NCBI RefSeq assembly: GCF_002863225.1
Contig: NZ_PKEK01000048.1
Span: 105,230 to 169,229, forward strand
Origin: Mycobacterium sp.
GTDB lineage: Bacteria; Actinomycetota; Actinomycetes; Mycobacteriales; Mycobacteriaceae
Direction: 5' to 3'
Length of the DNA stretch: 64,000 nt
Shown here piece after piece: positions 21,229 to 30,477 of this stretch (positions are counted from its first letter, which is position 1; every line of letters begins with the position of its first letter). The position numbers and the translations under genes are program-made. The notes under the pieces are model-generated. The model worked only from the letters and a program-made list of their open reading frames with translations, was not told where the DNA came from and did no database searches.

Positions 21229-21652
21229 CCTCGGGGTCGAGCAGGCCCATTGCCTCGATGATGTGGCCGAACAACATTCCGACGAAATTCGTCAACTGAC
21301 TGCGTCCCAGGATGAGTTGTTGGCGCAGCGGCGTCGCCGTGGTGAAGTCGCCGCCGGCCATCTGATCGAGCAGAGCGATTCCGCCGGTGTACTGGCGGCG
21401 CAGCTCGGCCACCCGTTGGCGCAGTGATCCGACCACGTGCAGACCTCCGGGTGCGACGTTCAGCACCGACAGCAGACGGTCGACGTAGATGGTGACCCGG
21501 CGTTCGTCCGGATCGTCTTGGGGGCCGAGATCCAAACGGCGCGTCGCGGCGTCGAGGACTGCCGCCTGGTGGGGTGACAGGTAGCGGTAGGCCGGTTCGG
21601 CAAAAGCCCCCGGCAGTATGCCCGTGAGCGGGACAGCCTCGTCGCTGGCCAC
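21215..21652 (-). CDS. Conserved hypothetical protein, weakly like gluconate 2-dehydrogenase subunit 3
   Basis: About 145 aa, mostly helical. The opening (AYRYLSPHQAAVLDAATRRL, then DPDERRVTIYVDRLLSV) resembles the gluconate 2-dehydrogenase subunit 3/DUF5987-type layout, but I hold this weakly. No dehydrogenase partner is adjacent. I took the GTG at 21652; a GTG at 21703 would add 17 arginine- and histidine-rich residues and lies inside a hairpin. It overlaps the end of rnj by 14 bp, convergent. Confidence 0.65.
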   Translation of the reverse strand: MASDEAVPLTGILPGAFAEPAYRYLSPHQAAVLDAATRRLDLGPQDDPDERRVTIYVDRLLSVLNVAPGGLHVVGSLRQRVAELRRQYTGGIALLDQMAGGDFTTATPLRQQLILGRSQLTNFVGMLFGHIIEAMGLLDPEVRFR

Positions 21653-21679
21653 GTGTCGAGTATGGCCCCGCCAACGATC

Positions 21680-21703
21680 GTGACGTGGGACTGCCCACGT
21701 CAC
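21680..21703. terminator. Perfect 10-bp inverted repeat, terminator or operator
   Basis: GTGACGTGGG (21680-21689) pairs perfectly with CCCACGTCAC (21694-21703) around the 4-nt loop ACTG. It lies 21 bp after the stop of the leftward methyltransferase gene. There is no T tract on either side, so it could be a mycobacterial T-less terminator or an operator for the next leftward gene. Confidence 0.5.
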
Positions 21704-21724
21704 GGCGTGTCGAGACGTGTCGGT

Positions 21725-22597
21725 TTACGTCTTTTCGGCATATGCCGTCCATTCGATCGGTGACACGGTGAGATGGCGGCCGGTTGGTTCGATGTAGCGC
21801 TGCGTGATCAAGTCCGGACCAGCTTGCTCTCGGAGTTGCCAGCCGTGGCCCGCCAGAAACGTGGCAACTTCGTTCGGCGGCAATCCGAAATGCCACAACT
21901 GTCGACGCTGGACAAACCTGCGGTACAAGGCTTCCGCTCCGTACAGGTTGATGCCGTCGATGAAATCCTTTCGGACGTAGGTGAACACCAGTCGACTGCC
22001 GGCCGCCGTCGACCGTTGCCGGGCCAGTGTGGCGTGGACGGCGTCGGGGCTCAGATACTGGGTAACGGCTTCCCAGACGAACAGGGTTCGGGTGTCGCGC
22101 CGATAGCCGTGATCGACCAGCGTGGCCATGACGTCGTCGCGCTCGAAGTCCAACGGCACCAATCGAACTGAGCCAGGTGGCGTTCCCAGTGCCTGCCGCA
22201 CTGCGGCGGCCTTGCGGGCGATGTTGACCGGTTGGTCGAGTTCGAAGATCGGGATGCTGGTCGCGTTCGCCAAGCGGTACGCGAGCGTGTCGAATCCGGC
22301 CCCCAGCACCACCACCGCGTCGATGTCGTCGAGGGACGCGGTGACAACGTCGGCAATGTAGCGCTTACGGCAGTTCGTGGCGGCCCACAAGCCGGGGCCC
22401 TCACGCTCCATTGCGGCAATGGTCAACCTTCGCAACAGATTCGGGGGTGCCACGTTGAGGAGCCATCGAAGCGGCGCCGGCAGGAACTTCACCGCGAGGT
22501 CGTCGTCGACCAAACGTCGATGCGGCGATTCGGTCTGCTCGACGGCGACCAGCAGCATCGGCCCAAAAGCCGTGTGTGCCGCCGGGTTTCCTGGCAT
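21725..22597 (-). CDS. SAM-dependent methyltransferase (Rv2751-like, TIGR00027/PPM-type family)
   Basis: 290-aa class I methyltransferase of the leucine carboxyl methyltransferase-like family that is expanded in mycobacteria. The SAM loop AVVVLGAGFDTLAYRL, the acidic residue after strand 2 (IFELDQPVN) and the DFERDDVMATL and FVWEAVTQYLSPDAV segments are typical. ATG at 22597 lies 5 bp after the SDR gene stop, so it belongs to the leftward monooxygenase-SDR-methyltransferase operon. The substrate is unknown; a small acid or lipid precursor is possible. Confidence 0.9.
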   Translation of the reverse strand: MPGNPAAHTAFGPMLLVAVEQTESPHRRLVDDDLAVKFLPAPLRWLLNVAPPNLLRRLTIAAMEREGPGLWAATNCRKRYIADVVTASLDDIDAVVVLGAGFDTLAYRLANATSIPIFELDQPVNIARKAAAVRQALGTPPGSVRLVPLDFERDDVMATLVDHGYRRDTRTLFVWEAVTQYLSPDAVHATLARQRSTAAGSRLVFTYVRKDFIDGINLYGAEALYRRFVQRRQLWHFGLPPNEVATFLAGHGWQLREQAGPDLITQRYIEPTGRHLTVSPIEWTAYAEKT

Positions 22598-22602
22598 CTC
22601 GG

Positions 22603-23436
22603 CTACTTGTTGAGGAAGCCCGCATCGACCGGCAGGGTCACGCCTGTGATGTAGCGGGCTTGGTCGGACACCAGCCATGCCACGGCGTTGGCGATGTCCT
22701 CGGCCTGCAGCACTTCCACCGGTAAGGCGTTACCCATGGCGCCCGGCGAACTGGTCGCGGCAGCCATCTTGGCCAGCCACTCTCGGGTGAACTCGTTGTT
22801 GATCATCGGCGTCTCGACCCCGGTGGGGTGGATCGAGTTCACCCGAATATTGCTTTGTGCCAGCAGGTTCGCGTAGACCCGCATCAGCCCGACCACGCCG
22901 TGCTTGGCGGCCGCGTAGCCCACGGATCCCGCGTCAGGGCTGCCCACGCCGGCGAGTCCGGCCGCGGAACTGATCAGCACGATGGATCCGCCGGTGCCCT
23001 GTTTGACCATGACCGGAATCGAAGCCTTGATGGTGTTGTAGACGCCCGTGAGGTTGACGTCGATGACGTCGTTCCAGCCGTCGTCGCCAGATGCCATGGG
23101 CGCGATTCCGGCATTGGCCACGACGATGTCGAGGCGGCCGAGCTCGTCCACACCTGCCTGCACTGCGGCAGTCAACGCGGCGCGGTCGCGAACGTCGGCC
23201 TCCTTGGCCACGATCCGGGCCCCGGTGTCCTCGACCAGCTTGACGGTGGCCGCGAGATCCTCGGAACTGGCCAACGGGTACTTGACGCTACCGATGGATG
23301 CGCAGATGTCGATGGCAATGATGTCGGCACCGTCGGTCGCCAGCCGGACGGCATGGGCACGGCCCTGGCCGCGCGCCGCCCCGGTGATGAAGGCGACCTT
23401 GCCCTCGAGTGGCCTCGCCGGGCCCGCGCCTGTCAC
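22603..23436 (-). CDS. Mycofactocin-type short-chain dehydrogenase (Rv2750-like)
   Basis: 277-aa SDR. Cofactor loop [22 protein letters not shown] motif [10 protein letters not shown], catalytic Ser in VLISSAAG and Tyr/Lys in [12 protein letters not shown]. The inserted stretch near residue 45 ([20 protein letters not shown]) marks the mycofactocin-associated SDR group, whose NAD is not exchangeable and is reoxidised through mycofactocin. GTG at 23436 overlaps the stop of the monooxygenase gene (GTGA). It probably oxidises an alcohol; substrate unknown. Confidence 0.92.
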   Translation of the reverse strand: MTGAGPARPLEGKVAFITGAARGQGRAHAVRLATDGADIIAIDICASIGSVKYPLASSEDLAATVKLVEDTGARIVAKEADVRDRAALTAAVQAGVDELGRLDIVVANAGIAPMASGDDGWNDVIDVNLTGVYNTIKASIPVMVKQGTGGSIVLISSAAGLAGVGSPDAGSVGYAAAKHGVVGLMRVYANLLAQSNIRVNSIHPTGVETPMINNEFTREWLAKMAAATSSPGAMGNALPVEVLQAEDIANAVAWLVSDQARYITGVTLPVDAGFLNK

Positions 23437-23747
23437 CGGCGAATCTGTCCCTTGTCCGGATCGCCGGCGGGAACGGGCTGGAGCATCTTGATGTCCGGCG
23501 CCCCGACGAGGTGCTCGCCCGCCGCGCCGAACATCTTGCCGACCGCCGGGGCGGTGCTGTGGGTCTTGAGCGCCTCCTCGTCGGCCCACTGCTCCACGAA
23601 CACAAACGTCTCACCCGACTGGTTGACCGAATAGAGCTGACAACCCGGCTCCTCGTGGACCTCCTCGGCCGCGGTCGTGAGAATGTCACGAACGATGTCG
23701 ACCGATTCGGGTTTGACGGTCAGGGTGGCGACGACGACGACGGGCAT
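23433..23747 (-). CDS. Antibiotic biosynthesis monooxygenase-domain protein (Rv2749-like)
   Basis: 104-aa dimeric ferredoxin-like ABM domain protein. Typical order: [20 protein letters not shown], then [32 protein letters not shown]. These cofactor-free monooxygenases act on quinols or similar phenolics (YgiN type). First gene of a three-gene leftward operon with an SDR and a methyltransferase, which suggests the three modify one compound. Confidence 0.88.
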   Translation of the reverse strand: MPVVVVATLTVKPESVDIVRDILTTAAEEVHEEPGCQLYSVNQSGETFVFVEQWADEEALKTHSTAPAVGKMFGAAGEHLVGAPDIKMLQPVPAGDPDKGQIRR

Positions 23748-23888
23748 AACGGCTCCTGGGGGGTCTGAGCAGTGCGTGCTACGTGACGGGTGTCACCCTA
23801 CCCAGCCATTTCGGCCGCTCATTCACCGGTCAGATGGTCACGCTCTGGTAACCAGTGTGGCGGATGGTGTGGATGGTGCATTTGCGAT

Positions 23889-23894
23889 TAGGCT
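23889..23894 (+). promoter_or_regulatory. ftsK -10 box, leaderless arrangement
   Basis: TAGGCT (TANNNT) ends 6 nt before the ATG of ftsK at 23901. The 153 bp between the divergent monooxygenase gene and ftsK hold this box and a short GTGAC-GGGT-GTCAC repeat, nothing else seen. Confidence 0.5.
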
Positions 23895-23900
23895 TGGCCC

Positions 23901-26423
23901 ATGGCAAGCAAGACTGTCGCGCGGTCCGGAGCTCGAACGAGCAGGTCAAAGGGGGCGGCGCGGGGTACACGATCGCCGCAGACGCGTAAGAAGTCGGCCC
24001 GTCGACCTGCAGCACCGGCGAGGCGCCCGGCCCGGCGTCACAACCGCGGTTTGGTGGCCGGAACGGGGCTGGCCGCAGGCCGCGCCGTCCGTGCGACCTG
24101 GCTGATGCTGGCCAAAGGCACCGGGAGCACCGCCAGGTCGGTCGGCCGGGCTCGCGAAATCGATCCGGGTCACCGGCGCGACGGGATCGCCCTGGCGCTG
24201 CTCGGTGTCGCGGTCGTGATCGCCGCCGGATCCTGGTTCCACGCCGCCCGTCCGGTAGGCGCCTGGATCGATGCGATGGTGCGGGTGTTCATCGGCTCCG
24301 CCGTCGGGGTGCTGCCCGTCGTGCTCGCCGCCGTGGCGGTGTTGCTGATGCGCACCGAGCCGAACCCGGAGGCCCGGCCCCGGCTGGTGCTGGGTTCGAC
24401 GATGGTCGCCTTGCCGGTGCTGGGGTTGTGGCATCTGTGGTCGGGCTCGCCGGACTCGCCGGCCGGGCGCGCCCATGCCGCGGGCTTCGTCGGCTTCGCC
24501 ATCGGGGGACCGCTTTCCGAGGGCTTGACGCCGTGGATCTGCGCGCCGCTACTTTTCATCGGTGCGTTGTTCGGCTTACTGCTGTTGACCGGCACCACGA
24601 TTCGTGAGGTGCCCGAGACGCTCCGGACCATGTTCGGCACTCGGATGTTCGGCTACAACGACGACGACGACGACTACTACGACGACGATGACGACGCCGT
24701 CGACCACGATGTCGCCGACGACTTCTCGGACGGCTACTACGACGAGGCCTCGGCGTACGGCGACGACGAGGCGCAGGCGTGGCCCTCGAGCGCCGAGCCG
24801 GTGGTGCCCGACGAGACTCCGACAGTGCCGGAGCCGGCAGCGTCGCGCAGTCGCAAACAGGCGGAGAAGGCCCCGAAAAAGACTGCAAAACAAGACACTT
24901 TGGTGCTCGACCGGGTCGTCGAAGGCCCGTACCACCTGCCGTCGCTGAATCTGCTGGTGGTCGGCGATCCGCCGAAGAAGAGGAGCGCGGCCAACGACCA
25001 GATGGCCGACTCGATCACCTCGGTGCTCGACCAGTTCAAGGTCGACGCGGCGGTCACCGGCTGCACCCGGGGTCCGACCGTCACACGTTACGAAGTCGAA
25101 CTGGGCCCCGGCGTCAAGGTCGAGAAGATCACCGCGCTGCAGAAGAACATCGCCTACGCGGTCGCGACCGAGAGCGTCCGGATGCTCGCGCCGATTCCGG
25201 GTAAGTCCGCGGTCGGCATCGAGGTGCCCAACACAGACCGCGAAATGGTGCGCCTGGCCGACGTTCTCACCGCCCCGTCGACCCGCCGCGATCACCACCC
25301 ACTGGTGATCGGGCTGGGCAAAGACATCGAGGGCGACTTCATCTCGGCCAACCTGGCCAAGATGCCGCATCTGCTGGTCGCCGGCTCCACCGGTTCCGGT
25401 AAGTCCAGTTTCGTCAACTCGATGCTGGTTTCGCTTCTTGCCCGGGCCACACCCGAAGAGGTCAGGATGATTCTGATCGACCCGAAGATGGTGGAACTGA
25501 CGCCCTACGAAGGCATTCCGCACCTGATCACCCCGATCATCACCCAGCCGAAGAAGGCCGCTGCGGCGCTGGCGTGGCTGGTCGAGGAGATGGAGCAGCG
25601 ATACCAGGACATGCAGGCGTCCCGGGTCCGCCACATCGACGACTTCAACACCAAGGTGCGCAGCGGGGAGATCACCGCGCCGCTGGGCAGCCAGCGGGTG
25701 TACCGGCCCTACCCGTACGTGCTCGCCATCGTCGACGAGTTGGCCGACCTGATGATGACCGCCCCGCGGGACGTCGAGGACGCGATCGTCCGCATCACCC
25801 AAAAGGCCCGTGCCGCAGGCATTCACCTGGTGCTGGCCACCCAGCGACCGTCCGTCGACGTGGTCACCGGCTTGATCAAGACCAACGTGCCGTCGCGGCT
25901 GGCGTTCGCGACGTCGTCGCTGACCGACAGCCGGGTCATCCTGGACCAGGCCGGCGCGGAGAAGCTGATCGGCATGGGCGACGGATTGTTCCTGCCGATG
26001 GGTGCGAGCAAACCCGTCCGCCTTCAGGGCGCCTACATCTCCGACGAGGAGATCCAAGCCGTCGTCGCGGCCTGCAAAGAGCAGGCCGAGCCCGAATACA
26101 CCGAGGGCGTCACCGCGGCGAAGTCCACCGGTGAGCGCAAGGACGTCGACCCCGACATCGGCGACGACATGGACGTGTTCCTGCAGGCGGTCGAGTTGGT
26201 GGTGTCGAGTCAGTTCGGTTCGACATCGATGCTGCAGCGCAAGCTGCGCGTCGGGTTCGCGAAGGCCGGCCGGCTGATGGATCTGATGGAGACCCGCGAA
26301 ATCGTCGGGCCCAGTGAGGGTTCCAAAGCGCGCGACGTGCTGGTCAAGCCCGAGGATCTGGCCGGCACGCTGATGCTGATTCGCGGTGGCGCCAACGCCG
26401 ACGGCTCCGACGACGACGACTAG
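23901..26423 (+). CDS. ftsK: DNA translocase FtsK
   Basis: 840-aa septal DNA translocase that pumps chromosome termini through the closing septum and activates XerCD. Basic N-terminus, then four membrane segments (about 95-230), an acidic Asp/Tyr-rich linker (about 250-300), then the motor. The Walker A motif GSTGSGKS is near residue 494 and Walker B is [12 protein letters not shown]. The C-terminal gamma winged helix ([36 protein letters not shown]) reads KOPS sites. Slightly shorter than I recall for M. tuberculosis FtsK (about 880 aa), the difference being in the linker. Confidence 0.97.
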   Translation: MASKTVARSGARTSRSKGAARGTRSPQTRKKSARRPAAPARRPARRHNRGLVAGTGLAAGRAVRATWLMLAKGTGSTARSVGRAREIDPGHRRDGIALALLGVAVVIAAGSWFHAARPVGAWIDAMVRVFIGSAVGVLPVVLAAVAVLLMRTEPNPEARPRLVLGSTMVALPVLGLWHLWSGSPDSPAGRAHAAGFVGFAIGGPLSEGLTPWICAPLLFIGALFGLLLLTGTTIREVPETLRTMFGTRMFGYNDDDDDYYDDDDDAVDHDVADDFSDGYYDEASAYGDDEAQAWPSSAEPVVPDETPTVPEPAASRSRKQAEKAPKKTAKQDTLVLDRVVEGPYHLPSLNLLVVGDPPKKRSAANDQMADSITSVLDQFKVDAAVTGCTRGPTVTRYEVELGPGVKVEKITALQKNIAYAVATESVRMLAPIPGKSAVGIEVPNTDREMVRLADVLTAPSTRRDHHPLVIGLGKDIEGDFISANLAKMPHLLVAGSTGSGKSSFVNSMLVSLLARATPEEVRMILIDPKMVELTPYEGIPHLITPIITQPKKAAAALAWLVEEMEQRYQDMQASRVRHIDDFNTKVRSGEITAPLGSQRVYRPYPYVLAIVDELADLMMTAPRDVEDAIVRITQKARAAGIHLVLATQRPSVDVVTGLIKTNVPSRLAFATSSLTDSRVILDQAGAEKLIGMGDGLFLPMGASKPVRLQGAYISDEEIQAVVAACKEQAEPEYTEGVTAAKSTGERKDVDPDIGDDMDVFLQAVELVVSSQFGSTSMLQRKLRVGFAKAGRLMDLMETREIVGPSEGSKARDVLVKPEDLAGTLMLIRGGANADGSDDDD

Positions 26424-26427
26424 ACAG

Positions 26428-27423
26428 TCAGCAGTTCTCGTAGATGCGAGACATCTCTACTTCCAGGGGTGGTCGCCGGTAATTCGGTTCGTGACGCTCA
26501 CAGCCGCCCACAATGATTCGAACAGGCCCGTCGCCACTGTGAAGTGTCAATTCAACTGGGCGATTGAACTGTCGAACCAGATCCGCGATCGACATCGCGA
26601 TCAGGCGACCCTCGGATGCGGCGTTCGGCCCGGATGGCAGGCCGGCCTCGATCTCGGTTTCAGCCTGGCTGCCGCGTTCAGCTGGGATATGAGTCGACCC
26701 GCTGACGTCGGTACGTGATCCCAGGAGTTCGGTGATCTGCCGCCACAAGGCCGTGTCTGAGTCGCTGGGAGGGTTCGGTGTGGAGGTGTATTCCTGCGGC
26801 CGAAAAGTTTGGTCGACCACGTTCATGATTCGCCATGTGGTGTTGGCCAACGCTTGGTCGCTCCGCTGCAGCGCTCGTGCGGAAGCGTTCGGCGTGCCGG
26901 GCTTGAGAGTGATGAAAATGTCTGGACCCCGCGCGGGTCCACCCGAGGTCGGCTGGCTCAAGTCGACATATTCGGCTATCGGGAAGTGGACGGCACGCAG
27001 CCACGCGGCGGTGCTGGCGCCGACATCGGCTGCGCTGAGGTCAAGCGGTGGCGATGCGTTGTCGCCGAGCTTGAACGTCGCCTGCGAGTAATCGACGAGG
27101 TAGTTGCTTTTCAGTTGCGGTGTTGCAGGATAACGGATGTCGAGTTCCGTCCGGTGGCCGCCGAGGTGATTGGTTTGCAGCAGTTCGACGAAGGTGCGGC
27201 CGACTTCCACGGCTTGCTGCTCGGTGACTCGGTTGTCGAGTCGTGCGGTCAGGTTGAGATTCTGGCCGTTCTCGAAGCTCGACTCGTAGCGCATTTCAGT
27301 GCCTGCAACGCCGGGCATTGTCTTGATCAGCTGATCCAGCCGCTCGGCGTCGTCCCGGTGGTCGGAGAGACACCCTGATGTCGAACACACCACCGCCGCG
27401 GTCAATGCGATAACCCTGCGCAC
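26428..27423 (-). CDS. Putative exported lipoprotein, function unknown
   Basis: 331-aa protein with a short signal peptide (RRVIALTAAVVCSTSGC). Cys18 is a possible lipidation site, although the residue three before it is Thr rather than Leu/Val, so the lipobox is imperfect. The mature part has no domain I recognise; it alternates strands and helices (MPGVAGTEMRYESSFENGQN, AVEVGRTFVELLQTNHLGG) and ends in cysteine. GTG start 2 bp after the acetyltransferase stop, so co-transcribed with it. It converges on ftsK with a 4-bp gap. Confidence 0.75.
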   Translation of the reverse strand: MRRVIALTAAVVCSTSGCLSDHRDDAERLDQLIKTMPGVAGTEMRYESSFENGQNLNLTARLDNRVTEQQAVEVGRTFVELLQTNHLGGHRTELDIRYPATPQLKSNYLVDYSQATFKLGDNASPPLDLSAADVGASTAAWLRAVHFPIAEYVDLSQPTSGGPARGPDIFITLKPGTPNASARALQRSDQALANTTWRIMNVVDQTFRPQEYTSTPNPPSDSDTALWRQITELLGSRTDVSGSTHIPAERGSQAETEIEAGLPSGPNAASEGRLIAMSIADLVRQFNRPVELTLHSGDGPVRIIVGGCERHEPNYRRPPLEVEMSRIYENC

Positions 27424-27425
27424 CG

Positions 27426-27947
27426 TCAGAGCACCAGCAGCATCCGCGAGTTGCCCAACGTGTTCGGCTTGACGTAGCTGAGATCCAGGAACTCGGCGAC
27501 ACCGATGTCGTAGGAGCGCTGCATCTCCTCGTAGACCTCGGTGGTCACCGGGGTGCCCTCGATCTCGGTGAAGCCGTGCCTTCCGAAGAACTCGGTCTCG
27601 AAAGTCAGCACGAACAGGCGCTCGAGCTGGAGCTCACGCGCGACGCGTAGGAGCTGATCGACGATCGCGTGGCCGATACCGCGACCGGTCATCGAAGGAT
27701 CGACGGCTACCGTGCGAACCTCACCCAGATCGGCCCACAGCACATGCAGCGCGCCACAGCCGATCACCTTGCCGTCGTACTCGGCCACCCAGAACTCCTG
27801 GACGGCCTCGTACAGCGTCACCAGGTTCTTCTCCAGCAGGATCTTGCCGGCGTAGGTGTCGACGAGTTGCTTGATCAACGGGACGTCAGAGGTGTGCGCG
27901 CGCCGAATCGTGGGCCCGTCGGCCGGTGCTGCACTGGCTGCGCTCAC
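27426..27947 (-). CDS. argA: GNAT N-acetyltransferase, N-acetylglutamate synthase type (Rv2747-like)
   Basis: 173-aa GNAT-fold enzyme. It has the acetyl-CoA loop VDPSMTGRGIGHAIVDQLL and the ArgA-like tail LFVLTFETEFFGRHGFTEIEGTPV. M. tuberculosis Rv2747 of the same length and place is known as an N-acetylglutamate synthase that feeds arginine synthesis, acting without the kinase-like domain of classical ArgA. GTG start. Divergent from pgsA, 110 bp away. Confidence 0.88.
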   Translation of the reverse strand: MSAASAAPADGPTIRRAHTSDVPLIKQLVDTYAGKILLEKNLVTLYEAVQEFWVAEYDGKVIGCGALHVLWADLGEVRTVAVDPSMTGRGIGHAIVDQLLRVARELQLERLFVLTFETEFFGRHGFTEIEGTPVTTEVYEEMQRSYDIGVAEFLDLSYVKPNTLGNSRMLLVL

Positions 27948-28045
27948 GAGTTGCAGAGTATCGGTCGGAGGCCTCCCGGCGACGATGCAGAGCGCGTGGC
28001 GCGATGGGAGGAGCGGGCAATAAGCCTGCTGCGGCTGGTAACCGA

Positions 28046-28051
28046 TATTCT
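28046..28051 (+). promoter_or_regulatory. pgsA -10 box, leaderless arrangement
   Basis: TATTCT (TANNNT) ends 6 nt before the GTG start of pgsA at 28058. Confidence 0.5.
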
Positions 28052-28057
28052 GATGCC

Positions 28058-28654
28058 GTGTCGGGGCAGCCTCAGTCAGGTCCAGTAGTCCCGCGCGTTC
28101 GGGTCACCAACCTGGCCAATGTGCTCACCCTGCTGCGGCTGGTGCTGGTGCCGGTGTTTCTGTTGGCCCTGTTCGCCGGTAGCGGGCACGAAACCGCCAG
28201 CCGCATCATCGCTTTCGTCGTGTTCGCGGTCGCGGTCATCACCGATCGGCTGGACGGGGCGCTGGCGCGCAACTACGGCATGGTGACCGAATTCGGCACG
28301 ATGGCCGATCCGATCGCGGACAAGACCCTGGTCGGCGCCGCGCTGATCGGGCTGTCGATGCTGGGCGACCTGCACTGGTGGGTGACGGTGGTGATCTTGG
28401 CCCGCGAGGTCGGGATCACCGTGCTGCGTTTCGTGATGCTGCGCCACGGCGTCATCCCCGCGAGTCGCGGCGGCAAGCTCAAGACCCTGGTGCAGGCCGT
28501 GGCGATCGGATTGTTCGTGCTCCCGGTATCTGGGGCCTGGCTGATGACCGCCTGGGTGATGATGGCCGCTGCGATCGTTCTGACCATCCTGACCGGGTTG
28601 GATTACGTGGTGTCTGCCGTCAGGGACAGCCGTGGACGACCCGCTGCTCACTGA
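28058..28654 (+). CDS. pgsA: CDP-diacylglycerol-glycerol-3-phosphate 3-phosphatidyltransferase
   Basis: 198-aa membrane CDP-alcohol phosphatidyltransferase that makes phosphatidylglycerol phosphate, the cardiolipin and phosphatidylglycerol precursor. The full family signature D-x2-DG-x2-AR-x8-G-x3-D-x3-D is present (DRLDGALAR...GTMADPIADK). Five to six hydrophobic segments follow. Corresponds to M. tuberculosis pgsA3 (Rv2746c). GTG start; overlaps the downstream CinA-type gene by 23 bp. Confidence 0.94.
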   Translation: MSGQPQSGPVVPRVRVTNLANVLTLLRLVLVPVFLLALFAGSGHETASRIIAFVVFAVAVITDRLDGALARNYGMVTEFGTMADPIADKTLVGAALIGLSMLGDLHWWVTVVILAREVGITVLRFVMLRHGVIPASRGGKLKTLVQAVAIGLFVLPVSGAWLMTAWVMMAAAIVLTILTGLDYVVSAVRDSRGRPAAH

Positions 28655-29120
28655 CGACGCCCGTGGCCTCGTCGCTGATCTGACCGTTCGCAACCAGAGC
28701 GTCGCGACCGCGGAATCGCTCACCGCGGGGCTGCTGGCGGCGACGCTGGCCGGTGTCCCCGGTGCTAGCGAGGTGCTGCGCGGCGGCCTGGTCACCTATA
28801 CCCAACAAACCAAGATCCTGCTGGCCGGCGTCGCCCCGGAGATTCTCGAAGAGGTCGGTCCGGTCGCGGCGCCCACCGCGCGGGCGCTGGCCGTCGGCGC
28901 ACGTCAACGCTGCGACGCGACCTGGGGTGTCGGGTTGACCGGCGTCGCCGGACCCGAACCGCACGGCGGGCACGACGTGGGCACGGTGTTCATGGGGCTG
29001 GCCGGTCCGGTCGACACCGAAGTGATCGAGTTGCGCTTGACCGGGAGTCGTTGGGACATCCGCCTCTCAGCGGTTCGCGAGTCGATCAGCCGGCTGCGGG
29101 CGCTGGTCGCGGCAAACTGA
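28632..29120 (+). CDS. CinA C-terminal-domain amidohydrolase (nicotinamide-nucleotide amidase type)
   Basis: 162-aa stand-alone CinA C-terminal (PncC) domain. Motifs: ATAESLTAGLLAATLAGVPG with the catalytic serine, then RGGLVTYTQQTKILLAGV and GVGLTGVAGPEPHGG. PncC deamidates nicotinamide mononucleotide, recycling pyridine nucleotides, but this particular protein is untested. GTG start inside the end of pgsA (23-bp overlap), so it is translated with it. I recall pgsA3 directly followed by clgR in M. tuberculosis, so this gene looks extra relative to that genome. Confidence 0.88.
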   Translation: MDDPLLTDDARGLVADLTVRNQSVATAESLTAGLLAATLAGVPGASEVLRGGLVTYTQQTKILLAGVAPEILEEVGPVAAPTARALAVGARQRCDATWGVGLTGVAGPEPHGGHDVGTVFMGLAGPVDTEVIELRLTGSRWDIRLSAVRESISRLRALVAAN

Positions 29121-29127
29121 CCAGCGG

Positions 29128-29155
29128 GGGAACCATCGGCCGAGCCGCGGGCGTT
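29128..29155 (+). promoter_or_regulatory. SigE/SigH-type promoter of clgR
   Basis: GGGAAC (29128-29133) and CGTT (29152-29155) with an 18-bp spacer match the ECF pattern GGAAY-N16-18-CGTT. In M. tuberculosis clgR is SigE-controlled, which supports the reading. Confidence 0.6.
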
Positions 29156-29198
29156 GTTTTGGTGAAGAATTGAGCTGACCAGACGTAAGGAGAGCGCG

Positions 29199-29546
29199 AT
29201 GCCGTCATTGCTGCGCGAGGTTCTCGGCGACGTACTGCGCCAGGCCCGCATCACCCAGGGCCGCACGCTGCGGCAGGTGTCGGACTCCGCGCGAGTCAGC
29301 CTCGGCTACCTCTCAGAGGTCGAGCGCGGCCGCAAAGAGGCGTCTAGTGAGTTGCTCAGTGCCATCTGCGATGCGCTGGACGTGCCGCTGTCTCAGCTGC
29401 TCACCGACGCCAGCGAGCAGCTGGCCGGCCAGCTGGAGGCGCAGCAGCCGACCGAGGCCGCCTCGCCCAGCGCGGCCAACATCGACGTGAGCACCAAGGT
29501 CGTCATCCCGCCGGTGGTCGCCCTGGCGGTGCCGGCGGGCGTCTAG
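29199..29546 (+). CDS. clgR: Transcriptional regulator ClgR
   Basis: 115-aa XRE/Cro-type helix-turn-helix activator. HTH at about residues 15-65 ([38 protein letters not shown]). ClgR activates clp proteases and the psp-like envelope-stress genes in actinobacteria. The C-terminus is nonpolar ([10 protein letters not shown]), in keeping with the Clp-dependent turnover known for ClgR, though no degron is proven here. AAGGAG ribosome site upstream. Followed by pspA as in M. tuberculosis. Confidence 0.95.
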   Translation: MPSLLREVLGDVLRQARITQGRTLRQVSDSARVSLGYLSEVERGRKEASSELLSAICDALDVPLSQLLTDASEQLAGQLEAQQPTEAASPSAANIDVSTKVVIPPVVALAVPAGV

Positions 29547-29634
29547 ACCCGGTGAGCAAGGGTGTGGCATTTGCGGTGGAGACGATAAGTTGGGCCTGAC
29601 GGCAGATATCGACACACGAAGGCGGAGCTAACTG

Positions 29635-30462
29635 ATGGCCAATCCGTTCGTCAAAGCGTGGAAATACGTCATGGCGCTGTTCAACGCGAAGATCGACGAG
29701 CACGCCGACCCGAAAGTGCAGATTCAGCAGGCCATCGAGGAAGCACAGCGCCAGCATCAGGCGCTGACCCAGCAGGCCGCGCAGGTGATCGGCAACCAGC
29801 GTCAGCTCGAGATGCGGCTCAACCGCCAGCTCGCGGACATCGAGAAGCTGCAGGTCAACGTTCGTCAAGCGGTGACCTTGGCCGATCAGGCGACCGCGGC
29901 GGGCGATGCTGCCAAGGCCACCGAGTACAACAACGCCGCCGAAGCTTTCGCGGCCCAGCTGGTGACGTCCGAGCAGAGCGTGGAAGATCTCAAGGCGCTG
30001 CACGACCAGGCGCTCGGTGCCGCTGGTCAGGCCAAGAAGGCCGTCGAGCAGAACTCGATGGTGCTCCAGCAGAAGATTGCCGAGCGGACCAAGCTGCTCA
30101 GCCAGCTCGAGCAGGCCAAGATGCAGGAGCAGGTGAGCAAGTCGCTGCGGTCGATGAGTGAGATCGCCGCGCCGGGCACCACGCCGAACCTCGACGAAGT
30201 GCGTGACAAGATCGAGCGCCGCTACGCCAATGCGCTGGGCCAGGCCGAGCTCGCCCAGAATTCGGTCCAGGGCCGGATGATCGAGGTCGAGCAGGCCGGT
30301 GTCCAGATGGCCGGCCACTCGCGTCTGGAGCAGATCCGGGCATCGATGCGTGGTGACGCGCTGCCGGCGGGCGGTGCGACGACCGCCGACTCAGCTGCCG
30401 CACCCGGCGCCCCCGCGGTGGCACCGCAGGCGACGCCCACCGAGAAGCCGCTCGGTCAGTAG
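29635..30462 (+). CDS. pspA: PspA/IM30-family envelope-stress protein (35-kDa antigen)
   Basis: 275-aa PspA homologue (Rv2744c, 35-kDa antigen). Amphipathic N-terminal helix ([20 protein letters not shown]) for membrane contact, then a long coiled coil (about 25-215) with [19 protein letters not shown], and a flexible Ala/Pro tail. These ESCRT-III-like proteins coat stressed membranes. In mycobacteria it binds ClgR and holds it inactive; this is family knowledge. Next gene 15 bp on. Confidence 0.95.
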   Translation: MANPFVKAWKYVMALFNAKIDEHADPKVQIQQAIEEAQRQHQALTQQAAQVIGNQRQLEMRLNRQLADIEKLQVNVRQAVTLADQATAAGDAAKATEYNNAAEAFAAQLVTSEQSVEDLKALHDQALGAAGQAKKAVEQNSMVLQQKIAERTKLLSQLEQAKMQEQVSKSLRSMSEIAAPGTTPNLDEVRDKIERRYANALGQAELAQNSVQGRMIEVEQAGVQMAGHSRLEQIRASMRGDALPAGGATTADSAAAPGAPAVAPQATPTEKPLGQ

Positions 30463-30477
30463 GGGACGATCAAGCTC

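Noticed and set aside
24655..24780. GAC/TAC-rich repeat resembling a microsatellite
   Set aside because: It encodes the acidic linker of FtsK, a normal feature of the protein, and keeps the reading frame.
24576..26057. 493-codon minus-strand frame opposite ftsK
   Set aside because: Its translation contains long Val/Asp and His/Arg runs that mirror the acidic ftsK linker; ftsK is unambiguous on the plus strand.
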